From Ophiura sarsii (lineage: Eukaryota; Echinodermata; Ophiuroidea; Amphilepidida; Ophiuridae), in the NCBI GenBank assembly GCA_035610835.1, contig CM069455.1, forward strand, positions 41,185,944 to 41,249,943: DNA of 64,000 nucleotides, in the 5' to 3' direction. Below are positions 45,293-58,340 of the stretch, piece by piece; positions within the stretch are counted from its first letter, which is position 1, and each line of letters starts with the position of its first letter. Under the pieces are notes generated by a model, which saw nothing but the letters and a program-made list of their open reading frames with translations, had not been told where the DNA came from and did no database searches. The translations under genes were made by a program, and so were the position numbers.

Positions 45293-46018
45293 TGTATACA
45301 TTGGTTAAATATCTCAATCTGCAATTATTTCGAAGTAGGGGAGAGTGTGAGTGTTCGCCCGTTTTCATTTGAAGAGGTCTAGAGAGTAGAGACGCCAATT
45401 TTAAAGATTGAATGGACCTATTGATATCATGTGAAAGATTGATATCTCGGCTACATACGACCATGATCTCAGTACTCTAGGCCTTACTGTAAAGGCAAGA
45501 GTAAATGATAAAGACAATTGTCTCAAAAGGGCGAACTTGCCGACGCCGCCTAGGTTCGCCCATGATAGGCCGGACAAGTTCGCCCTATAGGCTCAGCATT
45601 AGGCTACACAAGGTACCATAATATCCAATACATATTCGTAATTCTTCGTTATTTTATTCCAAAATAAAATTTAGGGTCCAAAATATAGAGGTGGGGCATT
45701 TTTGCGGAACATACTCGTTCAGAATTTAAAAGTAATAAGAAATACCACATTTTGAAATAGTCTCCTCTAATATTAGTGTTACATGTACTTCATTCCTGAT
45801 AACTATTTCCATAATTACAATTATCCTGTAAGAGGAAAATCATAATTGTGAAATTATGCAAAATCATAACTATATAAATCCCTATTGGCGAACCTGCCCC
45901 TATGGCGTATGTGCCCCATATATCATGTATACAGCGCAATAAGTGTTTTGACCTATACCACGGATGTCCCACATACATTGATGGGTTGTTAACTGCATTA
46001 AATCCATAATCAATCCCA
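45293..46018. other. Spacer with recurring GTTCGCCC motifs
   Basis: GTTCGCCC or its inverse occurs near 45353, 45529, 45552, 45577 and (degenerate) 45889. 45529-45590 can fold. Otherwise nothing recognised. Confidence 0.35.
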
Positions 46019-46551
46019 TAATTTTGATGAAGTATCACCATCACACACAAAATGAAGTGTGTCTACTTTTAATAGGGGAATTTACAATCTTTTGACAATA
46101 AGTATTTTTCCTGATTTTTTTTTAAAATGGGACCTTTGCCTCACCCAGTAAAGTAACCGATGTCAATTTATATGATATTTTTTCAGATGGAAATAAGCTG
46201 TTATTATATGAACACGTCATCTAGTGATCAAAACCGACGGACCATCACTTTTGCAGCAGGTCTTCAATTGAAACAAGACTCCATAATTGAACAAACTATG
46301 AACCACAGCACAGGAAAGGCAAACCGGTTTCTTGGTTTCATCCGCAGACATTTCTTGACCGACAAAAACATGCCTACAGAATTCTTATCATTAATTCGAT
46401 GGGTGAACATTTTTGGTGTGCCAGAAAACAGTTAAACGCTTGCTATGGAAGACTAGTAACCAATCAACAAATCTGCCATGGTCTCTGTCCTTTCATGCCC
46501 CGACGAGACTTCACCTAATTGTCAAAAGCTGTAAACCACACAATAGATGTA

Positions 46552-47233
46552 CAGGGTGTATCAAAAAAATTAGGACACTTTTTGATGATGGTTTAAATCC
46601 TTGTTAAATCACTGAAGCTTGACCAATTTTTATTTCAATGTAAAGTACAACCGATAAAGATAAAATCCTGAAGAGATGAGAAAAATCCATCATTAATTAA
46701 GGAAATTGTGACCTATTAGGCAAGGCAATCTATTTTGTAGTATGTACAATGGTCATTCACACAGTAACAGTAGAGTAACATAAACGCGCACACTATTTAT
46801 GCCAATATCATGGTAATGAACCATCTACAGTGGGTTCGAGAACTTTTTTAATTTGCACAGAATATACATGCATCTGATATGTGGATTACTTAGCCAGTAT
46901 TGATTTGTGCCAGAATTAAATGGATTACCAAACTAATCTTTGCTATTGACTGATAAATTATTTTCTATGTTTATAATTATTGTAACGTATTGAAACGTAA
47001 ACCATGTTATTTACTGGTCTATACATGTAAATCCCATTGTACAAACCAGTAAATGACATGGTTTACGCAAATTATGCTAGTTTTCTTATTTTTCATCGGA
47101 TTGATCTCACATTTTCAGGATATCATAAGAATTAATTGGGCTTTACATTGAGACTAAATTGGTCATGGTTCAATGATTATAACAAGTATTACACCGTCAC
47201 GAAAAAGTGTCCTAATTTTTTTGATACACCCTG
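46552..47233. mobile_element. Tc1/mariner-type MITE, CAGGGTGTATCAAAAAAA ends
   Basis: About 32-bp inverted ends CAGGGTGTATCAAAAAAATT, TA at 46550-46551 and 47234-47235. Copy B of the duplication has the empty site (..acaagTAagctatag). An inner palindrome (46997-47070, gtaaaccatgttatttactgg) is probably an older nested insert. Confidence 0.85.
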
Positions 47234-47487
47234 TATAGGCTATAGCACCAGAAGCAGAACCTGAATTTCAGATCATGGATCTGCAGCAACTTAATTGACA
47301 AGCTAAGTAGATTTCTTTTTATTATATTGTGTCGTATTGTTTTTATAATCTTGGCGCTGCAGCTCATTATCTGTGAGAAACGATTCTGAGAAGAAGAAAA
47401 AACTGATTAATAATAAAGTTTACCATGGCGGGAAAAGAGCTCAAACAAACGCAAGCCTATTATAATACATGTATGTAATTTTGTTTT

Positions 47488-47885
47488 TAGATACAATTTT
47501 GCTAGCTAATACATGAAAAACAAATTTGACACACAATTGAAATTACACTCCCTCTTTCCATACGCATATTTATTTTGTTGACCCATCATAAACGCCCACA
47601 TGGGGAGAACATTCACACTTTGATGTTTCTGATTAAGATGATTCATCAATTAATATCAAAATTATATATTTTGAGGGATGGGTCGACACATCGTTCAAAA
47701 TATATCAATGGAAATATCAAATGATGACACATCTTACTCAGAACATTTAAAGTGTGAATGTTCCACCCCATCTGTGCGTTTATAATGGGTCAACAGAATA
47801 AATATGAGTATGGACAGTGGGAGTGTAATTTCAATTGTGTGTCAAATTTGTTTTGCATGTAATAGCTAGTAAAATTGTGTCTAAA
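47488..47885. mobile_element. Fold-back element in copy A
   Basis: Arms of about 195 bp (ttgacacacaattgaaattac.., ..gtgtgtcaaatttgtttt) meet near 47690 at ggtcgacacatcg. It is present in copy B at 50231-50620, so it is older than the duplication. Confidence 0.8.
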
Positions 47886-48830
47886 TAGCGTCAATGCGTC
47901 ATACAATACATTTCAGTTTTATTAAAGTCGATGGCTTTTATATTATTTCTATGTTGGCATTTGTTGGTACCGTATGCTACTTAAACCTTATTAAAATCGT
48001 TTATTATTCCAGAATGAATGCTAATGACGAGAAGATATACTACACGCACTGATATAGTTCTTTTGCAAATATCAACCAACAACTGCTCTAACTGAAAAGA
48101 TTGATCCCGTATGCATCAACTAGAACATTCTCCTCATCGAAATATTATTAAAAGAAGACGCAAGAACAAAGCTGTACGTCAACCAACAACATCGCACTAT
48201 GAACCTGCACCCGTTTCACCCCTGCAAAAGTGTTAGAGAGACCAGAACAACATTACAGGTAGGAACTGAGTATCGCATGGACAAATACTATTTTTGTTGC
48301 ATATAGTTTCAGAAATATCAAATCATATTGGATTGTTTCGGCAGATTGTTAAGGCCGGTAGGCCCCCTATACATCCTAAAAGGTGGAGTCACGGGGGTGA
48401 CGCGCTTATCCCCGAGGAGGGAGCAATACTTTTGTGAGATGTTGTTTAATTCATACGTAATGCTATTATCTGAAATCATCTTTTCAATCGTCCAATGTAA
48501 ATGTCATAAACATAATCATTTCTATATGATCTACAAAACAATTAGAAAAAATCATACAGAAATATCAATCTTAAGTGCATATAGAAATGCACTTCGAAGA
48601 ATATTTGGCCAAAGTATCACATCTTGCACTCTTGCTTCTTTCTTCGGTTTTCTCATCTACTTATTTGTATACATGATTTTGATACTTGTTTAACGCCGGA
48701 CTGATTTGTATTGAAAGTCCTATATTATTATACCTTTTTTACCACAAACGTTAATTCAATTCAATACATTACCAGGACAAAAATGACTCGAATGGGTAAA
48801 TCAGAAAATCTATGATTTCATAAATTCTCA

Positions 48831-49476
48831 TACTCAAAGCAAAGGGGTCAACTTCATCTCGTAGCTAGGAACAGATAGGCCTAATCAGCAAAGACGGTAA
48901 TTCGCCGCCGGGAACACCCCGACACGCCGTTTCTGACAAGGGTAATTTATTTAACACCTATATGTACGTATACCAATTATAAATCTAGATGCAAGTTGTT
49001 ATTCCCATCACATAAGGCGTTAATAAAATAGTCTTACTCCGAAGAGCCAAGACAGAGACCGGATCGGATAATCATGACCTCCTACATATTCCAGACAATT
49101 GTTCTCGCTCAAAATAGAATAATGGTACCAAAACACCCAAAACAGGCAGCACATTTAACAAGTATTACTTAGAACCTGGTAGTTTATCAGTCATCACACT
49201 TTAGAGTCTGAATTGCACGGCCTCCACTTAACATTTTAACTCCTATATATAACCCAGTTAAAAATATATATATAAATAATATTATATTAACAACTACCGT
49301 ATCCTTTGTGTGCAGCAATTTTTCAATTCAAAAACCTAATTGAATGTGGATCAAAAACAAAATAATAGGTCTAATAATGTAGCAGATCTTCACATAAATT
49401 ATCACGTGGGTATCTAAATCTTTTATCTCCCTGCTATAGGAAGACCATAGTCTCTGATCCGTAAATGTTGGTTAGT
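48831..49476. other. Spacer between duplication copies
   Basis: Mostly AT-rich, with no copy in the other duplicated block and nothing recognised. Confidence 0.4.
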
Positions 49477-50230
49477 GATTTTGATGAAGTATCACCATCA
49501 CACACAAAATGAAGTGTGTCTAATTTTGATGGGGGAATTGACATATTTTTTGACAAGAAGTATTTTTCCTGATTTTTTTTAATGGGACCTTTGACCCACC
49601 CAGTAATTAACCGATGTCAATTTATATAATCTTTTTTCAGATGGAAATAAGCTGTTATTATATGAACACGTCATCTAGTGAGCAAAACCGACGGACCATC
49701 ACTTTTGCAGCAGGTCTTCAATTGAAACAAGACTCCATACTTGAACAAACTATGAACCACAGGAAAGGCAAACCGGTTTCTTGGTTTCATCCGCAGACAT
49801 TTCTTGACCGACAAAAACATGACTGCTTACAGAATTCTTATCATTAATTAGATGGGTGAACATTTTTGGTGTGCCAGATAACAGTTAAACACTTGCTATG
49901 GAAGACTAGTAACCAATCAACAAATCTGCCATGGTCTCTGTCCTTTCATGCCCCGGCGAGACTTCACCTTGTCAAAAGCTGTAAACCACACAATACAAGT
50001 AAGCTATAGCACCAGAAGCAGAACCTGAATTTCACATCTGCAGCAACTTAATTGACAAGCTAAGTAGATTTATTTTTATGATATTGTATTGTTTTATAAT
50101 CTTGGCGCTGCAGCTCATGATCTGTGAGAAACGATTCTGAGAAAAAACCAGATTAATAATCAAGTTTACCACGGCGGGAAAAGAGCTCAAACAAACGCAA
50201 GCCTATTATACATGTATTGAATTTTGTTTT

Positions 50231-50620
50231 TAGATACAATTCTGTTAGCTAATACATGAAAAAAACAAATTTGACACACAATTGAAATTACACTCCCTCT
50301 TTCCATATGCATATTTATTTTGTTGACCCATTACAAACGCCCACATGGAGAGAACATTCACACTTTAATCTTCTAATTAAGATATATCATCAATTAATAT
50401 CAAAATTATATATTTTGAGGGATGGGTCGACACATCGTTCAAAATATATCAATGGAAATATCAAATGATGAGATATTTTACTTAAAACATTTAAACTGTG
50501 AATGTTCTTCCCCATCTGTGCGTTTATAATGTCAACAGAATAAACATGAGTATGGAAAGAGGGAGTGTAATTTCAATTGTGTGTCAAATTTGTTTTGCAT
50601 GTAATAGCTAGTGTCTAAAT
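50231..50620. mobile_element. Fold-back element in copy B
   Basis: The same element as at 47488-47885, with small deletions, including loss of taaaattgtgt near the right end. Confidence 0.75.
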
Positions 50621-50860
50621 AGCGTCAATGCGTCATACAATACATTTCAGTTTTATTAAAGTCGATGGCTTTTATATAATTTCTATGTTGGCATTTGTTA
50701 GTACATCTGCTACTTAAACCTTATTCAAATCGTTTATTATTCCAGAATGAATGCTAATGACGAGAAGACATACTACACACACTAATATAGTTCTTTTGCA
50801 AATATCAACCAACAACTGCTCTAACTGAAAAGATTGATCCCGTATGCATGATATGGTCGC

Positions 50861-51032
50861 CACAGGCTGAAAAAGTAGGCAATACGGAAAGCTCCTTGCC
50901 GGGAAATTTGAGCATTTGGAGGGAAAATTTGGCATTTGGAGGGAAATGTTACTCTTTCATTAAGAAATGCATTCCATTTTGGAGGGAAATTTGGAATCGC
51001 TTGCCGGGAAAAACCCATTTTTTCAGGCCATG
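50861..51032. mobile_element. hAT-type MITE in copy B
   Basis: Ends CACAGGCTGAAAAA and, inverted, CATGGCCTGAAAAA, with the 8-bp duplication ATGGTCGC at 50853-50860 and 51033-51040. Interior gggaaatttgg / ggagggaaa blocks as in the element at 7018. Absent from copy A. Confidence 0.8.
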
Positions 51033-53482
51033 ATGGTCGCATCAACTAGAACATTCTCCTCATCGAAATATTATTACAAGAAGACGCGAGAACAAAGCTG
51101 TACGTCAACCAACAACATCGCACTATGAACCTGCACCCGACCCCTGCAAAAGTGTTAGAAAGACCAGAACAACATTACAGGTAGGAACTGAGTTTCGCAT
51201 GGAAAAATACTATTATTGTTGCATATAGTTTCAGACTATCAAATTATATTTGATTGTTTCGGCAGATTGTTAAGGCCGGTAGGCCCCCTATACATCCTAA
51301 AAGGTGGGGTCACGGGGGTGGCGCGCTTATCCCCGAGGAGGGAGCAATACTTTTGTGAGATGTTGTTTAATTCATACGTAATGCTATTATCTGAAATCAT
51401 CTTTTCAATCGTCCAATGTAAATGTCATTAACATAATCATTTATATATGATCTACAAAACAATTAGAAAAAATCATACAGAAATATCAATCTTAAGTGCA
51501 TATAGAAATGCACTTCGACGAATATTTGGCCAAAGTAACCATCTTGCACTCTTGCTTTTCTTCGGTTTTCTCATCTACTTATTTGTATACATGAATGATT
51601 TGATATTATTTGGGTCCTACGACCCTGGATAACCCAATAAGCTTATTAGCTTATTTCCATTTGGGGTCCGTTAGATGTGTGAACAGATACAGACCGGGAT
51701 GATCCCCTACTCTTTACGAAAGAGTCTGTAACCTTTTAACGTGCTCGGGTATTGCTCTTCCGATGCACGGGACCACCATTTATACGTGACTTCCGAACCA
51801 CTGTTTTTTGCTGCCATAAGAAATCGTCACAATCATTTCGCTTCATTTACCAGGCTACCTACTTGTTTAACGCCTGAATGATTTGTATTGAAAGTCCTAT
51901 ATTATTATACCTTTTTTACCACAAACGTTAATTCAATTCAATACATTACCAAGACAAAAATGACTCGAATGGGTAAATCAGAAAATCTATGATTTCATTA
52001 TGTTAAACCCTATATAAATTCTCATACTCAAGGTAAAGGGGTCAACAAAAAGTAAGCACCGCCCCCCCCCCCCCCTAAAATTAGATCACTTTTGTTTACA
52101 TAACTTCACACACAATTAAAAACGTTTTGAAAATTGAAACGATTATGAAAAGAGAAAACGCTTGCCTACCAATAGAATTTTTTTTGCATTTTCGATATCA
52201 CATTTCCCGTTTTCATGTTTTCAGACAAGGTGGCACTTACTTGTATTGGATTTTGGCAAATTTCGTGTTAACGGAAACATCGTTTTGGGGATATTTTACT
52301 TTTTTGGGAAAAGTAAACATGGTATTGAAAAGGGGAAACTTTGTACGGATAGCTAAACCTTTTTTCCTTTTCAGAAAAGTTTAAATTTTTTAAAACGTCT
52401 AATTGAGGGGTGTTACGCAAACAAAATTGTATAGGATTTTGAAAATTGCCACTGTTTCTGAGAACATCGTTTTGGGAAAATGAGACAATTTTGAGAAAAG
52501 TAAACATGATATTGAACACGAGAAACTGTTTCTGAGAAGCCAAACACCTTTCTATTTTCACAAGTTTTTAAATTTCTCAAAACGATTAATCTTGTGCGGA
52601 CAAAAAAATCAGGAGAGAGAGTTTTTAAATTGACTGGTATAGAACCAAGTGCCACTTTTTCTGAAAACATCATTTTGGGGAAATGTGACTGTTTTGGGAA
52701 AAGTAAACATGATATTGAAAATGGAAAACTTTCTATTGGTAGCCAAGCGTTTTCTCTTTTCATAATCGTATCAGCTTTAATCGGATGCATACACACACAC
52801 AAACTTTCATATGACTCGACTAGTCAATATCTTAAAAATAGATGTGCTGTTTCCATTACATACCCGTCCGTTCCTATCAAATTCATCAATTTAATATAAA
52901 TCCCATAGCAAAGAATAACTCGTAAATTAGGCCTAAATTGAGAAACCATCAGAGTATGATTTCGATTATTCCTTTATGAAACCAAGGAGATCTTTCCTTA
53001 CTCTTTGTATATACATGTAATGAATGCTAGAGGATTTCTGATTCTGAGCAAATTCGATATCAAGTAACTATGCGGGCTCAGAGATCGCCAATGTTGATCT
53101 TAAAGAATGTTCCTCTATTTGCAATTAAAGGATTTCAGGAAAATATAATATTTGGATCAAATTGACAATGGCGCTTTTCCCCCTTCCTCATATTGATGAT
53201 TTTGAAGGAAATTAAGCATGACAGAAAAGATAATCAAATACAGACTGTAACCACAAAAAACGTATACAATTTGTAATTTTTTTATAAAGCAGTGGCGGTA
53301 GTGAAATGAAATGAATGCACTTACTTGTGCAATATAGGCTCGCGCGCTTTGGTTATGAAATAGGCTTTTTATTGGCCTATCCAATTATTATTTATTTTGG
53401 AATTTTTGGAAATATTAAGTCATTGTAGCATTTATTCGTTGCTTGGAGACATAATATATCAAAACTAGTTCATTCATTATAA

Positions 53483-53996
53483 ACACAACACCAAAAGTAA
53501 GTCCCCCCTAAACAATTCGTCATAACATCGTAAGATAAAACATTTTACCAATAAAACTTAGTTAGAAATAATCCTAAGTGGTGTTTGAAAATGAAAGATG
53601 TCCATGACTTCATGGCTGAATAAGCTCAAAAATAAGACAAAAACTGCCCTTCTCAAAAGTCACAACTCACTATGCTAATATCTGAGCCAAGAATGGGATT
53701 TACATGGCTGAATGATCATGGATTGACTACACATTACAGTAAATTTTGCTCAGCCACGGGTACTTTTCCATTTTGTGAGAAGCAATTCATAAACTTTTTT
53801 GACTTTTGAGAAGGGCAGTTTTTTTCTTCCATTTGAGCTCATTCAGCCATGAAGTTATGGAAATCTTTCATTTTCAAACATCACTTAGGAAACAGTCATA
53901 GGATTATTTCTAATTAAGTTTTATTAATAAAATGTTTTATCTTACGATGTTATGACGAATTGTTTAGGGGGGACTTCCTTTTGGTGTTGTGTTTAT
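53483..53996. mobile_element. Fold-back element private to the left arm
   Basis: Inverted arms of about 180 bp or more, starting ataaacacaacaccaaaag with a CCCCCCTAAACAATTCGTC block inside. Length is about 510 bp. The right arm near 60420 has the empty site (ttcattcatt.. ..aatggtagattcagcaaa). Confidence 0.8.
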
Positions 53997-54898
53997 TTTA
54001 TAATGGTAGATTCAGCAAAGTCTTGCCAAAAGTCCTCGATGACAAGTATGTGCTTAGAGCTGAATAGGACATCTTAGACAACAATTTGTCCTTCCCACTC
54101 CATCGATCAGGGTTTGAATGTTTTATTATTCAAGCTTAACAAGATGGCTTCAGGAACGTTTTTCTGGACCTGTTTTGATATAACAATAGACAATATTTTT
54201 CACGCTACGCGGGTATTATTTTCAATGTTTTATTGTTCAAGAATCAAGCTTAACAAGGTGGCTTCAGAAGCGTGTTCAGAACTCCATTTTACTTTTTAGT
54301 GTTAAAATAACAATTTTTGCGCGATACGCGCAACTTAATTTCACTGTTTTGTTAGTCAAGCTTAACAAGATTGCTTCATGAACGTTTTTTACAAATACAC
54401 ACCAAATCGCACCAAATAGGTTCAAAAATTGAAGAAGATAAAACACAATTCCGACCCGACCGGGGGCACATTCCCCCTCACACTCCCCCTATCCGCGTTA
54501 CCGCTTTGATTAGTCAATTATGCATACTCGAATCAATTACATTTATTTTTAAGCCCCCGGGTATAAAAAATGTATATGCCAATGGGGGTCTGTGGGGCTC
54601 ACGAGAGTCAATGTGGAGGGGAGGGGGAGGGGGGGGGGGGCTCGTGTCGGTTGAGATTGGCACTGTCGGTTCATTTGACAAGTGGAATCAAGGAATTATG
54701 ACCGCAAATTAATGTTGTTGGAAAAAGCCGAAATGTGCTTCTATCATGGCAAAAAATAGTGTAAAATAGCACAAATCTCATTCAGTTTCAACCCCCCCCC
54801 CCCCCCCCCCCCCCCCTCCCCCACTCAATATGAAAAACCTAGCTACGCCACTGATTCTCTTGTTAATTTACTGTTTTTATTCGTGGTTCTTTTCTTTC

Positions 54899-55050
54899 AG
54901 TTTTCAACGTGTGCTGGATCCTGGGCATTGACGTGAAGATTCAACGTCCGTCGAAAAGTCCCACTCGCCCCAGGGGGAGGGAGTGCAGCGAGAACCGCCG
55001 CGCCCGAGCCGAAGGACTACATAACAACGACTGTCTTGAATATTGGGAAC
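54899..55050 (+). other. Exon-like block in the left arm
   Basis: After a good acceptor (ttcttttctttcag at 54899) it reads ..CWILGIDVKIQRPS.. and then a Pro/Arg-rich stretch, with a frame change relative to the right-arm copy. It might be a captured gene fragment. I do not recognise the protein. Confidence 0.3.
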
Positions 55051-55051
55051 A

Positions 55052-55215
55052 TTAACACTTTCCACGCTGCTATTTGTTTTACAAGATACAAAAGAAATTA
55101 GAACCCTTTTCCAACTTTCAAGTTTATCTCAAGGATTACTAGCCATGTTTGTACTTATTTTAATGTATTTCTCATATTGATTCCAAATATGGCATTCTTG
55201 AAACATTTTAAGACA
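55052..55215 (-). mobile_element. TTAA-MITE family 1 remnant, left arm
   Basis: TTAACACTTTCCACGCTGC then the family core in reverse. The far end is lost. The same remnant is in the right arm (59190-59380), so it was there before the palindrome formed. Confidence 0.65.
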
Positions 55216-55919
55216 ATTTAGCCATTAGCCGCACCTATTTTTGAGCATCGGCAAATTTTGTATTCCCTTTTGAATTAACACAAAGATGCCAATTCTTCCA
55301 ATTTAATCAATGTTGTGCACGAGTATCAAAATGCTAATCAAATTTCCCGCTGATTCGACAATCTCCAACTTCGTATTTCCATGGCGGAATAGATTATACG
55401 CGCTCGTGATTATTTTTTGAGTCGTATTCAAAAACAATAACTAATCGTTTAAGATTTCCTCAAACAATAAGAATGTGCTAGAAATGATCGATATACTACC
55501 CTTCACCTTTCATTCACTACTAACAGGTTTGAGGTTGCACCATCATTCATTGGGTAAAAATGTATTCTGCCATAAAGCCCATTCTTTACTAACTAAATTA
55601 AAGGATAGTCTTGATCATTTCTAGATAGAGTTCAAAAAATTGTAAAAGAATGTGAAAGAATTCCCCACTACCCAAATCGGAATAATTTCATTCAAGATGG
55701 ATACGATTCAAAAAGTATTTGCATTAAATTGCTTTTCGGTTAAAATTATATTAATATCGACAACCAAATTAATTATTCAACATCATCCAGATTTTTCGAA
55801 TTAGCATGTTTGTTATTTATTAAAAGCATGAATCCCTTGTGTTTGTCTTTATTATCTGGGTTATTCAAAATGCATATCGGAATAATCAAGACCATTTATA
55901 ATATATTTTATGATGGTAA

Positions 55920-58340
55920 TGTTTGAATATCCGAATTTAGATTATGCACATTTGAAATTGTATTTAAAAACCCGGATTTGAATAATATGCAAATAACAAA
56001 AATGCAAATATAAAATTTGAATAAAATTGAGTAATCCGGAGTATGCAAATTTGAATAACACAAAATAAAATTTGTTCAAATTAATATAAAATATCTGGAT
56101 TATCCGGATTATGCAGATATAAATAATCCGGATTATGCAGATTATATTATTCAAATCCTAAATATGCGGATTATGCTGATATAAATTTAAATAATTAGAT
56201 TATTCAAATATTAATTAGATTATTCAAATATATAATCCGAAATATGCGGATTATGCAAATATCTAAATTTGAATAATTAGATTATTCAAATATATAATCC
56301 GAAATATGCGGATTATGCAAATATCTAAATTTGAATAATCCGGATAATGCAAATAAAATTCGAATAATCTGGAATTATGCAAATCCGGATTATGTCAATA
56401 TAAAATTTAAATAATCCGGATTATGCAAATATAAAATTTGAATAATGCGGATTATGCAAAATATAAAATTTGAATAATGCGGATTATGTAAGTAATCTGG
56501 ATTATGCGGATTATGCAAAATATAAAATTTGAATAATCTGGATTATGCAAATACAAAATTTGAATAATCCGGATTATGTTAATAAATAATCCGGATTTTG
56601 CAAATCAAGCAAATATAAAATTTGATTATAAATTTGAGAAAACCGGATTATGGAAATATAAAATCTGGATTATGCCAATATTCAAATTTTATATTTGCAT
56701 AATCCGGATTATTCAAATTTTATATTAACATAATCCGGATTATTGAAATTTTATATTTACATAATCCGGATTATTCAAATTTTATATTAACATAATCCGG
56801 ATTATTCAAATTTTATATTTACATAATCCGGATTATTCAAATTTTATATTTGCATAATCCGGATTATTCAAATTTTATATTTGCATAATCCAGATTATTC
56901 AAATTTTATATTTGCATAATCCGGATTATTCAAATTTTATATTTACGTAATCCGGATTATTCAAATTTTATATTTGCATAATCAGGATTATTCAAATTTT
57001 ATATTTGCATAATTCAAATTATTCAAATTTTATATTTACATAATCCGGATTATTCAAATTTTATATTTGCATAATTCAAATTTTTTATTTACATAATCCG
57101 GATTATTCAAATTTTATATTTACATAATCCGGATTATTCAAATTTTATATTTACATAATCCGGATTATTCAAATTTTATATTTGCATAATTACATAATCC
57201 GGATTATTCAAATTTTATATTTGCATAATCCGGATTATTCAAATTTTATATTTGCATAATCCGGATTATTCAAATTTTATATTTGCATAATCCGGATTAT
57301 TCAAATTTTATATTTACGTAATCCGGATTATTCAAATTTTATATTAACATAATCCAGATTATTCAAATTTTATATTTGCATAATCAGGATTATTCAAATT
57401 TTATATTTGCATAATTCAAATTATTCAAATTTTATATTTACATAATCCGGATTATTCAAATTTTATATTTGCATAATTCAAATTTTATATTTACATAATC
57501 CGGATTATTCAAATTTTGTATTTGCATAATCCGGATTATTCAAATTTTATATTTGCATAATCCAGATTATTCAAATTTTATATTTGCATACTCCAGATTA
57601 TTCAAATTTTATATTTGCATAATCCAGATTATTCAAATTTTATATTTACATAATCCGGATTATTCAAATTTTATATTTACATAATCCGGATTATTCAAAT
57701 TTTATATTTACATAATCCGGATTATTCAAATTGTATGTGCATTCAAATATAATATTTGCATAATCCAGATAATCTGCATAATCCGGATTACATGACCCAG
57801 ATTATTTTATATTTGCATGATCCAGATTACATATTTGCACAATCCGGATTAATCATGTTAATAAATATAACAAATTTTATATTCCCATTATCTGCATTAT
57901 TTAAATCTATAGTTAAATTTGCATAATCCAGATTATTTAGGATTTTATATTTGAATAATCTAATCTGCATAATCCGGATTATTTAAATCAAATTCATAAT
58001 CGGATTATTTTAAATCTGCATACTCCGGATTAATCAAATTTATATTAATATAATTTGCACAATCCAGATTATTAAAATGTTATATCTGCATAATCCATAT
58101 TATTTAGATTTTATTTAAATCATCCAGAATTTTATAATTCGGATTACTTAAATTAACATAATCCGGATTAATCAAATTTTATTTTATATTTCCAAAATTA
58201 GATTATTCAAATTTTATATTTGCATAATCCGGGTTATTCGCATATTCTTGATTATTCAAATTTCTACTTGCATTATCCGGGTTTTTTAAATACAATTTCA
58301 TATTTGCATAATCCAAATTCGGATGTTCAAACATTACCAT
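55920..58340. repeat. 31-bp AATCCGGATT satellite with an orientation switch
   Basis: The unit is about ataatccggattattcaaattttatatttgc, with the self-complementary core AATCCGGATT. From 55920 to about 56680 units read gcaaatataaaatttgaataatccgg. From 56690 to 58340 they read the other way. The outer parts are diverged, while 56700-57750 is quite homogeneous. Confidence 0.9.

Larger units (their letters stand above)
46019..48830 (+). repeat. Segmental duplication, copy A
   Basis: It begins ttgatgaagtatcaccatca and ends ..aaaggggtcaac. It matches copy B (49477-52045) base for base over long stretches, with small indels. It contains a TA-flanked MITE (46552-47233) that copy B lacks and a fold-back (47488-47885) that both have. 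Short open frames at 46160-46435 and 48328-48693 are conserved in copy B only in part, which argues against function. Confidence 0.85.
49477..52045 (+). repeat. Segmental duplication, copy B
   Basis: Direct copy of 46019-48830, about 3.46 kb downstream. It lacks the MITE at 46552 but carries a hAT MITE (50861-51032) and about 250 bp near 51600-51860 that copy A lacks. Confidence 0.85.
52120..55920 (+). repeat. Left arm of the giant palindrome
   Basis: The outer 0.65 kb is made of three diverged subterminal units (..gtaaacatg-tattgaa.., ..atcgttttggg.., ..gtggcact..). Then come AT-rich single-copy-like DNA, a private fold-back (53483-53996), repeated aagcttaacaag-tggcttca blocks, a CCTAGCTACGCCACTG element end with C25, an exon-like block and a TTAA-MITE remnant. 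Confidence 0.85.

Noticed and set aside
46160..46435. Possible RT fragment (..KANRFLGFIRRHF..)
   Set aside because: It faintly recalls a LINE RT segment, but there are no flanking RT motifs and copy B breaks the frame; not supportable.
48328..48693. 121-codon open frame conserved in both duplication copies
   Set aside because: Similarity is explained by the recent duplication; the copy-B frame is broken and there are no known motifs.
53157..53384. Protein gene in the palindrome arm
   Set aside because: Short, AT-rich frame not conserved in the right arm.
56200..57800. Bacterial-type dyad operators
   Set aside because: AATCCGGATT repeats are satellite units in a eukaryotic context, not regulatory sites.
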